NCBI RefSeq assembly: GCF_004331915.1
Contig: NZ_CP036528.1
Location: 1,931,145 to 1,995,144, forward strand
DNA from: Ureibacillus thermophilus
Lineage (GTDB): Bacteria > Bacillota > Bacilli > Bacillales_A > Planococcaceae
Direction: 5' to 3'
DNA: 64,000 nt
Position 1 is the stretch's first letter. Every line of letters starts with the position of its first letter. Shown in pieces: positions 56,096-63,964 of the stretch. The translations under genes were made by a program, and so were the position numbers. The notes beneath the pieces were generated by a model that saw only the letters and a program-made list of their open reading frames with translations, was not told the origin of the DNA and did no database searches.

Positions 56096-56126
56096 TTGTT
56101 AACCTTTTAATTTATTATGTTTACAA
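56096..56126 (-). promoter_or_regulatory. BirA (biotin repressor) operator upstream of bioY
   Basis: TTGTTAAC, 15 bases, GTTTACAA. This matches the Bacillus BirA dyad TTGTTAAC-N14-15-GTTAACAA with one changed base, and lies 16 bases before the bioY start, the expected position. Confidence 0.75.
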
Positions 56127-56252
56127 AAAAGGATAACGAACAATTTTTGAAAAGTCAACATCATATTTTTTGAAAAGTAAAAGAATAAAGAAGAAAGAGG
56201 ATTTTTTGGCTTTATGATAAAATAGTGCACAAAGAAACTGGGAGGTGAGGAG

Positions 56253-57488
56253 TTGGGAAAAGTCATTTTTCATGTGGATATGAATAGCTTCTATGCTTCA
56301 GTGGAACAAGCCTACAATCCAGAATTAAAAGGAAAGCCCATTGCCATTGCAGGAAATCCGAAAGAACGGCGGGGAATCATTGTGACCAGTTCCTATGAAG
56401 CAAGGGCAAAAGGCGTTTATACAACAATGAATGTGCAGGAAGCGTTGAAAATTTGTCCCGAAATCATCATCCTCCCTCCCGATTTTCCAAAGTATCGTGA
56501 AGCTTCCAAAGCGATGTTTTCCATTTTGAGAAGCTATACAAAGCTGGTTGAGCCGGTATCCATCGATGAAGGTTATATGGATGTAACGGAACTTTCCAAG
56601 GAGCGCCATCCATTGGAAGTGGCCAAAGAAATACAGATGAGAATTTACAATGAACTGGATTTGCCATGCTCCATCGGCATTGCTCCTAATAAGTTTTTGG
56701 CAAAAACGGCATCGGATATGAAAAAACCAATGGGCATCACGGTGCTCAGAAAAAGAGAAGTGCCTGAGAAACTTTGGCCACTGCCTGTGATAAAAATGCA
56801 CGGTGTTGGTAATAGCACTGCCAAAAAATTGGAGGCGTTAAAGATTTTTACCATCGGGGATTTAGCCAATGCCAACGAAGGATTATTAAAGGAACAATTT
56901 GGCAAAATTGGCCTTCAGTTAAAAAGAAAAGCTCATGGAATTGACACAAGAGAAGTAGATCCGGATTCCATCTATGAAACAAAAAGTGTAGGCAATTCCA
57001 CAACTTTGCCCGTAGATATAACAGAAATGGAAGACATTAAAAAAACCTTCCTATCCTTGTCCGAAAAAGTAGCTGAACGGCTAGAGGCAAAAAATTTATG
57101 CGGCTCCACCATCACAATCCAAATTAGGGATTGTTATTGGAAAAACCATACAAAAAGCAAAACGTTGCAAAATCCGATATATTTACAAAAGGATATTTAT
57201 GCTGAAGCGATGGAGTTATTTCAAAAAGTTTGGGATGAGACACCCATCCGGCTCCTTGGGGTGACTGTTTCCAACGTAATCGATAAAAAACAATCGGCTG
57301 AACAACTGTCTATTTTCAACTATGAACAATATGCAAAAGAAGAGCCGATTTACGAAATCATTCAGGTGATGGAGAAAAAATTTGGAAAAGGCATCATTCA
57401 AAAGGGAGTTGAATTAAAGAAAAAAAGCTATGTGTCTAAAACGAGCTTCAGCAAAGACTTTTTAGAAGATTTAAAGGAAGAACTTTAG
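56253..57488 (+). CDS. dinB: DNA polymerase IV (Y family)
   Basis: Error-prone translesion polymerase. 411 residues, TTG start after GGGAGGTGAGG; an extended -10 TGATAAAAT at 56215-56223 may drive it. Catalytic carboxylates: FHVDMNSFYASVEQ (Asp near 8) and SIDEGYMDVTE (Asp/Glu near 105). Palm/thumb motif ELDLPCSIGIAPNKFLAKTASDMKKP follows, then the helix-hairpin-helix MHGVGNSTAKKLEAL and the little-finger domain from about 240. B. subtilis YqjH is the corresponding gene and lies in the same region. Confidence 0.94.
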   Translation: MGKVIFHVDMNSFYASVEQAYNPELKGKPIAIAGNPKERRGIIVTSSYEARAKGVYTTMNVQEALKICPEIIILPPDFPKYREASKAMFSILRSYTKLVEPVSIDEGYMDVTELSKERHPLEVAKEIQMRIYNELDLPCSIGIAPNKFLAKTASDMKKPMGITVLRKREVPEKLWPLPVIKMHGVGNSTAKKLEALKIFTIGDLANANEGLLKEQFGKIGLQLKRKAHGIDTREVDPDSIYETKSVGNSTTLPVDITEMEDIKKTFLSLSEKVAERLEAKNLCGSTITIQIRDCYWKNHTKSKTLQNPIYLQKDIYAEAMELFQKVWDETPIRLLGVTVSNVIDKKQSAEQLSIFNYEQYAKEEPIYEIIQVMEKKFGKGIIQKGVELKKKSYVSKTSFSKDFLEDLKEEL

Positions 57489-57503
57489 AATGGAGATACA
57501 ATA

Positions 57504-58454
57504 ATGGAACTAGAGTTTTTAGGTACAGGGGCAGGAATGCCTTCGAAAGGACGAAATACAAGTTCCCTTGCATTAAAATTGTATGAAGAAAGGGGAACCA
57601 TTTGGCTGTTTGACTGCGGGGAAGCGACGCAGCATCAAATATTGCGCACAGCCATTAAACCAAGAAAAATAGAGAAAATTTTTATTACTCATCTGCATGG
57701 CGATCATATTTTTGGATTGCCAGGTCTCCTCAGTTCCCGCTCTTTTTTAGGGGGAGAGGAGCCGACGCCGTTAACCCTTTACGGCCCTTCAGGATTAAAG
57801 GGATGGGTCCATTTTACATTGGAGTTGACGAAAACGCATCTAAATTATCCCATCCGTTTTGTTGAAATTGAAGAAGGCATTATTTTTGAAGATGAGCAAT
57901 TTATTGTAAAGGCAAAAGAATTGGAACATGTGATTCCGTGCTATGGTTTCCGCATTGAACAAAAACCTCTCCCAGGCGAGTTGTATATTGAAAAGGCTTT
58001 GAAACTAGGCGTTCCGAAAGGGCCGATGCTTGGGAAATTGAAAAACGGGGAAGATGTGGTACTTGATAACGGCACCATCGTCTATAGCAAAGAGGTGACC
58101 GGTCCACCGAAAAAAGGGTTTGTCGTAACTGTATTAGGGGATACGACCTATTGCCGCAAGTCCATTGAATTAAGCAAAGATGCCGATGTGGTAATTCATG
58201 AAGCTACCTTTGACCATGCGACAGCAAATTTGGCAAAAGATTATGGTCACTCAACAAATGTGGAAGCGGCAAAAATGGCGAAAGAGGCGGGTGCAAAATA
58301 TCTAATTTTGAACCATCTTAGCGCAAGATTTTTGCCTCATGATATTGAAAAATTGTTGAAGGAAGCAAAACAAGTTTTTCCAAATGTCTTTGTGGCCCAT
58401 GATTTTTCTAAATTTCACTGGAAAAATGGAAAGTTAAATGAACTTTATTTCTAA
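57504..58454 (+). CDS. rnz: Ribonuclease Z (tRNA 3'-processing)
   Basis: Zinc endonuclease that removes 3' trailers from pre-tRNAs lacking an encoded CCA. 316 residues. FLGTGAGMPSKGRNTSSLAL is the N-terminal signature, THLHGDHIFGLPGL (about residues 63-76) the HxHxDH zinc motif, VLGDTTYC and HEATFDH the later metal ligands and LNHLSARF near the C-terminus. An exosite-like stretch KALKLGVPKGPMLGKLK is present. B. subtilis rnz (yqjK) also follows yqjH. 15 bases after dinB, likely co-transcribed. Confidence 0.96.
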   Translation: MELEFLGTGAGMPSKGRNTSSLALKLYEERGTIWLFDCGEATQHQILRTAIKPRKIEKIFITHLHGDHIFGLPGLLSSRSFLGGEEPTPLTLYGPSGLKGWVHFTLELTKTHLNYPIRFVEIEEGIIFEDEQFIVKAKELEHVIPCYGFRIEQKPLPGELYIEKALKLGVPKGPMLGKLKNGEDVVLDNGTIVYSKEVTGPPKKGFVVTVLGDTTYCRKSIELSKDADVVIHEATFDHATANLAKDYGHSTNVEAAKMAKEAGAKYLILNHLSARFLPHDIEKLLKEAKQVFPNVFVAHDFSKFHWKNGKLNELYF

Positions 58455-58546
58455 ACGGCACATTGTACAAGAATCGGCGTGAAATTTAGAAAAACATAGA
58501 ATTTTCGAGTGTTTCTATTGTATGATAGTGTTGGGGAGGGGAGAGT

Positions 58547-58777
58547 ATGAATCAACCGAAAATCAATCCGGGATTGTTGCGGTTATTTGTCATATTTCCA
58601 AATATATTGGCTTGGTGTTTAATGATCGGAATCATCTTTTTTGTCGTAACGAATTTTGAAGAATTAAAAGCGGCTGATGCCTTAACTTTTTGGGTTATTT
58701 TGTTAGTGGTTTTTATTCCGATTACCCTTACTACATCCTATTCCATTATTAAACGCATCAAAAATGGCACTTTATAA
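58547..58777 (+). CDS. Small two-helix membrane protein (76 aa)
   Basis: 76 residues with GGGGAGGGGAG ribosome binding site. Two transmembrane segments at about 14-34 and 46-64, a short charged loop between them and a basic C-terminus. I do not recognise a family. It lies after rnz and ends at a strong terminator. Confidence 0.65.
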   Translation: MNQPKINPGLLRLFVIFPNILAWCLMIGIIFFVVTNFEELKAADALTFWVILLVVFIPITLTTSYSIIKRIKNGTL

Positions 58778-58784
58778 TGGAACA

Positions 58785-58829
58785 GGCTATCAAGAACAGG
58801 AAAAAATGCTCTTGATAGCCCGTTTTTTT
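58785..58829 (+). terminator. Rho-independent terminator after the small membrane gene
   Basis: GGCTATCAAG / CTTGATAGCC perfect ten-base stem, followed by CGTTTTTTT. Confidence 0.9.
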
Positions 58830-59087
58830 GTCTTGATTTAGGAGAATTTGTATTCATCATGCATACAAATTTCGAAATAAATAGTCAAAAATGCACATTT
58901 CGACAACAAAAAATACCAAAAAATTACATTTCCTAGGAAATAATTGATATATTGATTTTTTAAAATTTTCATTTAAATAAAAAAGCTCCTAATCTGGAGC
59001 GGTTTTTCATTAATTATTAATCTAGCGGTTTGAGGAAATAAAGCTAGGAAATTTCCCGCCTTTCTTTTCGACAGATGGTAGATGGGT
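58830..59087. other. Gene-free stretch between the small membrane gene and proC
   Basis: Holds an inverted repeat AATTTGTAT / ATACAAATT (58845-58871, nine-base loop), a 12-base palindrome TTTCCTAGGAAA (58930-58941) and the proC-side terminator. No frame with a ribosome binding site was seen. Neither repeat has a T tract fitting a terminator. Confidence 0.4.
58975..59000 (-). terminator. Terminator on the proC side
   Basis: On the minus strand GCTCC / GGAGC closes a six-base loop and is followed by TTTTTTATTT. It lies 88 bases after the proC stop. Confidence 0.6.
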
Positions 59088-59894
59088 TTATTCTCCTTTT
59101 GCCAGCTCGCGGGATCTTGCTTCTGCATTTTTAATGCAGGCAAAAATGGCTTCAGTAAATTTATAGCTTTCCAATGCTTTGATGCCCGCTTCCGTTGTTC
59201 CCCCAGGACTTGTTACTTTTTTGCGTAGCACTTCCGGTTCTTCTTTGATTTGCTGAAGCATCATGGCTGAACCAGCAATGGTTTGAACCATTAATTTTCT
59301 TACAACTTCTTTAGATAATCCAAACTCGGTTCCGATTTTTTCCCATGCTTCAAGCAAGTAATAGAGATAAGCAGGGCCGCTTCCTGATAAAGCCGTGATA
59401 GCATGAAGCTGATCTTCTTCCACTTCAATGACGATGCCGATTGCTTCTAACAATTGTAAATAGAGCGCTTTTTGCTCTTCTGTTACATATTCATTAAAAG
59501 AGATGCCGCTTGCTGCCATGCCAATTGCCGCTGAAGTATTTGGCATAACTCTTGCAATTGGACGTGCTCCTAGTGCTTTTTCAATTGTCTCCATACTGAT
59601 TCCGGCTAATACAGAAAGGATAGCTGTATTTTCGGATAGGTATGGAGCAATCGTTTCAAAAGCTGCTTTTGCATCTTTTGGTTTCATCGCTAAAATCACT
59701 AAATCTGCATCACTTAAATCTTCCAATTGCTCCAATATATGCACGCCAAAACGTTCCTTTAATTCATGCAATCTTTGAACGTTGGAGCGGTTCTTTACGT
59801 AAATATTCTCTCTAGGTACAACATCATTTTTAATCCATCCGTGAATCAAAGCTTCTGCGATAGAGCCTGCACCTATAAAAACAAGTTTTTGCAA
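59088..59894 (-). CDS. proC: Pyrroline-5-carboxylate reductase
   Basis: Last step of proline synthesis: NAD(P)H reduction of pyrroline-5-carboxylate. 268 residues. The TTG at 59894 is preferred since GGAGGG lies eight bases upstream; a TTG at 59909 overlaps that site. KLVFIGAGSIAEALIHGW is the dinucleotide turn, LAMKPKDA and VMPNTSAAIGMAASGI follow, and ALSGSGPAYLYYLLEAWE plus TSPGGTTEAGIKALE at the C-terminus are the P5CR signature. A T-box leader with a proline specifier lies upstream. B. subtilis proI (yqjO) has the same place next to yqjP and yqjQ. Confidence 0.95.
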   Translation of the reverse strand: MQKLVFIGAGSIAEALIHGWIKNDVVPRENIYVKNRSNVQRLHELKERFGVHILEQLEDLSDADLVILAMKPKDAKAAFETIAPYLSENTAILSVLAGISMETIEKALGARPIARVMPNTSAAIGMAASGISFNEYVTEEQKALYLQLLEAIGIVIEVEEDQLHAITALSGSGPAYLYYLLEAWEKIGTEFGLSKEVVRKLMVQTIAGSAMMLQQIKEEPEVLRKKVTSPGGTTEAGIKALESYKFTEAIFACIKNAEARSRELAKGE

Positions 59895-59932
59895 TCCCTT
59901 TCCCTCCAATTAGTTGGTATTATTTATCTCCA

Positions 59933-60178
59933 ATAAAAAATGCGTTTCCATCCTTCTCAAAAAGGACGAAAACGCATGTTTCCGCGGTACCACCTTTGTT
60001 TGCTTACAAAAGTAAGCACACCTTGAACCCTTATTATCGCTAAGGGAAACGGTCATGTTTCCATGACTGCTCAGAAGTAGGTTCAATGAATTGAGAGGAC
60101 TGTGCTGCTCCCACCAAATGCAGCACTCTCTGGAGCCATCAATTCATTTACTTGGCTTCTTCATCGCAACCGTTATGT
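59933..60178 (-). promoter_or_regulatory. T-box riboswitch (proline specifier) controlling proC
   Basis: On the minus strand: stem I with AGTAAATGAATTGA opposite TCAATTCA, the apical AGAGAG and GGTGGGAGCAGCAC region, and the specifier stretch TGAA-CCT-AC, with CCT (Pro) at 60081-60079. Further on is the T-box core TGGTACCGCGG (59992-59982), whose TGGT would pair with a tRNA ACCA end, then the terminator AAACGCAT/ATGCGTTT (59977-59940) with a T run. Specifier placement is by pattern; Pro agrees with proC. Confidence 0.88.
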
Positions 60179-60193
60179 TCAATTATTACAGAA

Positions 60194-60222
60194 ATTATAT
60201 TCATTTCATCAAAATATGTCAA
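60194..60222 (-). promoter_or_regulatory. Sigma-A promoter for the proC T-box leader
   Basis: TTGACA-N17-TATAAT, both hexamers perfect, on the minus strand, about 15 bases before the T-box leader. Confidence 0.9.
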
Positions 60223-60240
60223 CTCTGTGACGTGACGATT

Positions 60241-60282
60241 TGCTAAAATAGAAGTAAAATAAAATGAATGAATATTCATTTA
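60241..60282 (+). promoter_or_regulatory. Extended -10 promoter with a FadR-like operator for the beta-lactamase-fold hydrolase gene
   Basis: TGCTAAAAT (60241-60249) is an extended -10. TGAATGAATATTCATTTA (60265-60282) matches the Bacillus FadR operator TGAATGAnTAnTCATTCA with one mismatch and covers the region just after the expected transcription start, a position suited to repression. The dyad is evident; the regulator is inferred. Confidence 0.5.
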
Positions 60283-60311
60283 GTAGATATAGAGCGTAAG
60301 GGGGAACATAC

Positions 60312-61253
60312 ATGGAAATTGTCAAAATCGTAATGCCGACTCCCTATGATGAAGGAGACGTCAATGGTTTTTTAGTAAAAGGGGACGCTTTATCAATCTT
60401 TGATGTTGGTCCAAAAACGAAAGAAGCTTACGAGGCCCTGGAGCACGGGATTAAAAGTGCTGGGTATCGTTTAGAAGATATTGAACAAGTCATTTTAACC
60501 CATCATCATCCAGATCACGCCGGATGGGTTGATGCTTTTCCAAAGGCGGAAATCATTGCTCATAAATATGTTGACCATTGGATGAGAAAAACGGAAGAAT
60601 TTTTAAATTATCGGGAAGAATTTTATAAAATGCATATGATTAAGCAAGCTGTCCCTGAAGAATCTATGCAGAGAATTCTTCGCATCCGCAGGGAAATGGA
60701 ATTATATGGGAGCGTCCCATTGACAAAAACGATGGAAGATGGGGAAGAGGTGCCGGGCCATCCTGGTCTGATTGCTTATTACACACCTGGGCATGCCCAA
60801 AGCCATTTCATTTTTTTTCATCAACAGACTAGGGAAGTGATTGGCGGGGATTTGCTGTTGGAAAAAATTTCATCTAATCCACTAATGGAACCTCCGGTGG
60901 ATTTATCTTTCTATCGTCCGAAAAGCCTTGTCCAATATCAAGAATCCATGAAATTTTTAGCTGACTTAGATGTTTCAACAGTCTATGCGGGGCACGGAAA
61001 TGAAGTGGTCAATGTAAAGGAATTAGTTGAAATGAGGCTTGAAAGAGATTCCATGCGGGCAAACCAAGTATATGACATTTTAGCGCAGCCAAAAACCGTT
61101 TATGAAGTAACGAAAGCATTATATCCAACCGTTTATGAAAACCAATTGGGATTGACTCTTTCAAAAAGCCAAGGATATTTGGATTTATTAGTGAAAGAGG
61201 AACGCATTCGTTGCGAACTTGTTGGAGAGCATGAAATCTATTCAAGAATTTAA
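60312..61253 (+). CDS. Metallo-beta-lactamase-fold hydrolase (YqjP-like)
   Basis: 313 residues. LTHHHPDHAGWVDAFP (about residues 63-78) is the HxHxDH zinc motif, TPGHAQSHFIFF gives the third His, GGDLLLEKISSNPL the bridging Asp and YAGHGNEV the last His. A C-terminal winged-helix-like part (about 240-313) follows, as in YqjP and related glyoxalase II-like/quinoline-type hydrolases. Substrate unknown; a FadR-like site upstream hints at acyl-thioester metabolism. It lies between proC (divergent) and hmp; B. subtilis keeps yqjO-P-Q together, and here hmp/nsrR split P and Q. Confidence 0.85.
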   Translation: MEIVKIVMPTPYDEGDVNGFLVKGDALSIFDVGPKTKEAYEALEHGIKSAGYRLEDIEQVILTHHHPDHAGWVDAFPKAEIIAHKYVDHWMRKTEEFLNYREEFYKMHMIKQAVPEESMQRILRIRREMELYGSVPLTKTMEDGEEVPGHPGLIAYYTPGHAQSHFIFFHQQTREVIGGDLLLEKISSNPLMEPPVDLSFYRPKSLVQYQESMKFLADLDVSTVYAGHGNEVVNVKELVEMRLERDSMRANQVYDILAQPKTVYEVTKALYPTVYENQLGLTLSKSQGYLDLLVKEERIRCELVGEHEIYSRI

Positions 61254-61259
61254 AAGATA

Positions 61260-61300
61260 AACCCACAATCTAAAGGTCTGTCCTTTAGTTGTGGGTTTTT
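61260..61300. terminator. Bidirectional terminator between the hydrolase gene and hmp
   Basis: AACCCACAA / TTGTGGGTT with inner CTAAAGG / CCTTTAG, then TTTTT; strong in the plus direction, A-rich on the other side. Confidence 0.85.
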
Positions 61301-61345
61301 ATATTGAATAGGTTTTTGTAGAGGCATGTGTACCATTATAATCGA

Positions 61346-62503
61346 TTAAGCTTTAAAGGAAAAACCTGGTCCAAAGAATTCAAAGTGAATGCGGTCATCC
61401 GGAACTCCAAGTTCTCGAACAGCAGGAATGAGCGCTTCCATAAATGCTTCTGGTCCGCAAATATAAACTTCTGTGTTTTCTTTAATAAATTTCGCTAAAT
61501 CGTCTTTTGTAAGGTGGCCTTCCTCATCGGAATATTTTGCAAAGTATGTTCCATTTAATTCAGCAAGTTTCTTTTGAATTTGTTCTTGGAAAACCGCTAA
61601 TTTTTCATTGCGGACAGATTGAATGAAAACAACTTCACGGCCCGCTTCCATAGAATCAAGCATTGCATAAAGCGGCGTTACTCCAATACCTCCTGCAACG
61701 AACAATACAGGGTTTTCGTTTTGCTGCAGCGTGAATAAGCCGGCAGGGGCGCTGACTTCAATAGTGCTGCCTTCTTCCACATCATCATGTAAATAATTTG
61801 ATACGACACCTTTTGGATTATTTTCCGCTTCCCGTTTTACAGAAATGCGGTAAATGTTTCCTTTTGGCGCTTGGGATACTGTATAGTGGCGAAGGGCTGT
61901 ATATTCTTCACCAGGCGCTTTCACTTTAACAGTAATGTATTGGCCTGGTTGATATGGTGGAAGCGCTTTCCCGTCTTCCGGTTCTAAATAGAAGGAAGTG
62001 ATGAGTTCATTTTCCTGTTCTTTTTTCACCACTTTAAATGGTTTAAATAAGCGCCAACCTCCATTGGCTTCCGCTTGTTGATAAAGCTCTTCTTCCACTT
62101 GGATAAATACGTCTGCAATAACGCCGTAAGCATCTTTCCATGCATCGATTATTTCATCTGTTGCAGCATCTCCCAATACTTCTTTAATGGCTGCAAGCAA
62201 ATTTTCCCCTACAATTGGGTAATGTTCTGGCAAAATGCCGAGTGCGCGATGTTTGTGGGCGATTAAGTGCACAACTGGCAAAATGGCATCCAAATTGTCA
62301 ATGTTTGCGGCAGCTGCGTAGACGGAAGCAGCAAGGGCTTGAGGCTGTCTTCCTTCCCTTTGGTTTGTTTGGTTAAATACATTTTTTAATTCAGGATGGT
62401 TTTCTAACATTCTTTTATAAAAATGCTTTGTAATGTCCACTCCATATTTTTCAAGCACTGGCACAGTGGATTTAATAATGTCGATTGTTTGTTTTGTTAA
62501 CAT
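61346..62503 (-). CDS. hmp: Flavohaemoglobin (nitric oxide dioxygenase)
   Basis: Converts NO and O2 to nitrate, protecting from nitrosative stress. 385 residues. Globin domain about 1-138 with proximal His in [20 protein letters not shown] and distal Tyr/Gln region at [20 protein letters not shown] domain about 150-255 with [10 protein letters not shown] and [22 protein letters not shown] domain with [15 protein letters not shown] and CGPEAFM. Divergent from nsrR, the NO sensor, with candidate operators in between. Ribosome binding site GAAAGGACG. Confidence 0.96.
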   Translation of the reverse strand: MLTKQTIDIIKSTVPVLEKYGVDITKHFYKRMLENHPELKNVFNQTNQREGRQPQALAASVYAAAANIDNLDAILPVVHLIAHKHRALGILPEHYPIVGENLLAAIKEVLGDAATDEIIDAWKDAYGVIADVFIQVEEELYQQAEANGGWRLFKPFKVVKKEQENELITSFYLEPEDGKALPPYQPGQYITVKVKAPGEEYTALRHYTVSQAPKGNIYRISVKREAENNPKGVVSNYLHDDVEEGSTIEVSAPAGLFTLQQNENPVLFVAGGIGVTPLYAMLDSMEAGREVVFIQSVRNEKLAVFQEQIQKKLAELNGTYFAKYSDEEGHLTKDDLAKFIKENTEVYICGPEAFMEALIPAVRELGVPDDRIHFEFFGPGFSFKA

Positions 62504-62555
62504 TTATAACACGTCCTTTCGAAACCAATATAAACCGAATGGGGGAATAAAAGCA

Positions 62556-62573
62556 ATATATGAAATACATCTT
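62556..62573 (-). promoter_or_regulatory. NsrR-like dyad near the hmp promoter
   Basis: On the minus strand AAGATGTATTTCATATAT is a near-palindrome of the ATGTAT-n3-ATACAT kind described for Bacillus NsrR, with one or two changes, about 55 bases upstream of hmp. Confidence 0.45.
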
Positions 62574-62592
62574 TAACAATTCTGACACAATT

Positions 62593-62611
62593 GATGTATA
62601 TAAAATACTTC
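62593..62611 (+). promoter_or_regulatory. Second NsrR-like dyad between hmp and nsrR
   Basis: GATGTATATAAAATACTTC is a 19-base dyad with two mismatching pairs, resembling the Bacillus NsrR consensus ATGTATTTTAAATACAT. With the site at 62556 it brackets the hmp-nsrR intergenic region. Confidence 0.45.
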
Positions 62612-62661
62612 TTTTTGAAATCGAACTTTTTGTGTAAACATGAGCTTGCCTATTGCAAAAA

Positions 62662-62670
62662 TGGTATAAT
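62662..62670 (+). promoter_or_regulatory. Extended -10 promoter for nsrR
   Basis: TGGTATAAT is a perfect extended -10 element, 38 bases before the nsrR start. No good -35 was found. Confidence 0.55.
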
Positions 62671-62707
62671 GAATGGAGATTATAACAACAAAGCGTGGTG
62701 GAAGAAT

Positions 62708-63151
62708 TTGCGTCTAACTTTATATACCGACTATTCCTTAAGGGTGTTAATCTATTTAGGCATTAAAGGAAATCAGTTATCGACAATTCAAGAAATTGCT
62801 GATCATTATCATATATCCAAAAATCATTTAATGAAGGTAACTTATGATTTAGCTCAATATGGATTTATAGAAACCGTTCGGGGAAGAGGGGGAGGAATCC
62901 GGCTTAAAGTCGAACCGAAAGAGATTAATATTGGAAAATTGGTTCGGCATACGGAAGAAGATTTTCATATAGTGGAGTGTTTTGACCACAATAACAACTT
63001 ATGCAAAATATCTCCTTCTTGCCAGTTGAAGCGTGTGTTGTATGAAGCGTTGCAGGCATTTTTGCAAGTGCTCGACCAATACACTTTGGCGGATTTCCTC
63101 CACTCAAGAGAGGAATTAGCTGAGCTGCTCCAAATGAAAATCGATGTTTAG
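62708..63151 (+). CDS. nsrR: NO-sensing Rrf2-family repressor NsrR
   Basis: Iron-sulfur transcription factor that releases DNA when NO damages its cluster. 147 residues from the TTG at 62708 (GGTGG five bases upstream); a longer frame upstream would run through the promoter. MRLTLYTDYSLRVLIYLG is the family N-terminus with Asp8, the winged helix spans about 23-68 (HYHISKNHLMKVTYDLAQYG), and Cys91, Cys99 and Cys105 (VECFDHNNNLC, SPSC) are the cluster ligands. Divergent from hmp, its classical target. Confidence 0.93.
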   Translation: MRLTLYTDYSLRVLIYLGIKGNQLSTIQEIADHYHISKNHLMKVTYDLAQYGFIETVRGRGGGIRLKVEPKEINIGKLVRHTEEDFHIVECFDHNNNLCKISPSCQLKRVLYEALQAFLQVLDQYTLADFLHSREELAELLQMKIDV

Positions 63152-63214
63152 GGATGTTCTATCCAAGGATATCCCTTTTTCTTTTGCTTATTTTACAAGG
63201 GGGAAGGGTTATAA

Positions 63215-63964
63215 ATGGAGTGTAAAAAAATTTTTATTACCGGTGCGACAAGCGGCATTGGTAGAAACATTGCAGAATTATGTTTAAAAAAAAGATACGA
63301 AGTGTATGCAACGGGCCGAAATAAAGAAGCGCTTCATTCTTTGGCGAAACTCGGTGCAACAGTAATAGAAGGGGATTTAAGCAAGAAAGAAGATATTCAT
63401 CGAATATTCAGCGAACTTCCTGAGATCGATGTAGCGATTATCAACGCGGGAGTAGGCGTTTTTGAAAATGTATTTGACTTAACGGACGAAGATATTGATA
63501 AGATGTTGGATGTGAATGTTAGAGCGCCTATTTATATCGCCAAACATTTAGCGCCGAAAATGATGAAAAGACGTTCAGGCCATTTGATTTTGATTGGTTC
63601 ACAAGCTGGGAAAGTGGCAACAAAAAAAGCGAGCGTTTATGCAGCATCAAAACACGCCATCACTGGTTTTGCCAATGGTTTAAGAATGGAGCTTTCTCCA
63701 TACAATATCAAAGTATCGGCTGTATATCCCGGACCAATTGATACACCTTTTTTAGATAAAGCTGATGCAACGCACACTTATCGAAATTCTGTAAAAGGCG
63801 TGCTGCTCGCTCCTGAGAAAGTCGCGGCAGAAATCGTCAAATTAATCGATCATCCTAAAAGAGAAATTAATTTGCCCAGCATCATGGGACTTACAAGCAA
63901 GCTTTATGCATTAGCCCCTGCATTAACAGAAAGGCTGGGAAAACGATTTTTTACGAAAAAATGA
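63215..63964 (+). CDS. Short-chain dehydrogenase/reductase (YqjQ-like)
   Basis: NAD(P)-dependent oxidoreductase of the classical SDR family, 249 residues. FITGATSGIGRNIAEL is the TGxxxGxG cofactor turn, INAGVG the NNAG-type motif, Ser in LILIGSQAG and YAASKHAITGF the YxxxK catalytic pair (about residues 146-150), YPGPIDTPF the later loop. The C-terminal 30 residues match the extended tail of YqjQ/YdfG-like SDRs. Ribosome binding site AAGGGGGAAGG. Substrate unknown. Same position relative to the yqjP-like gene as in B. subtilis, apart from the intervening hmp/nsrR. Confidence 0.88.
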   Translation: MECKKIFITGATSGIGRNIAELCLKKRYEVYATGRNKEALHSLAKLGATVIEGDLSKKEDIHRIFSELPEIDVAIINAGVGVFENVFDLTDEDIDKMLDVNVRAPIYIAKHLAPKMMKRRSGHLILIGSQAGKVATKKASVYAASKHAITGFANGLRMELSPYNIKVSAVYPGPIDTPFLDKADATHTYRNSVKGVLLAPEKVAAEIVKLIDHPKREINLPSIMGLTSKLYALAPALTERLGKRFFTKK

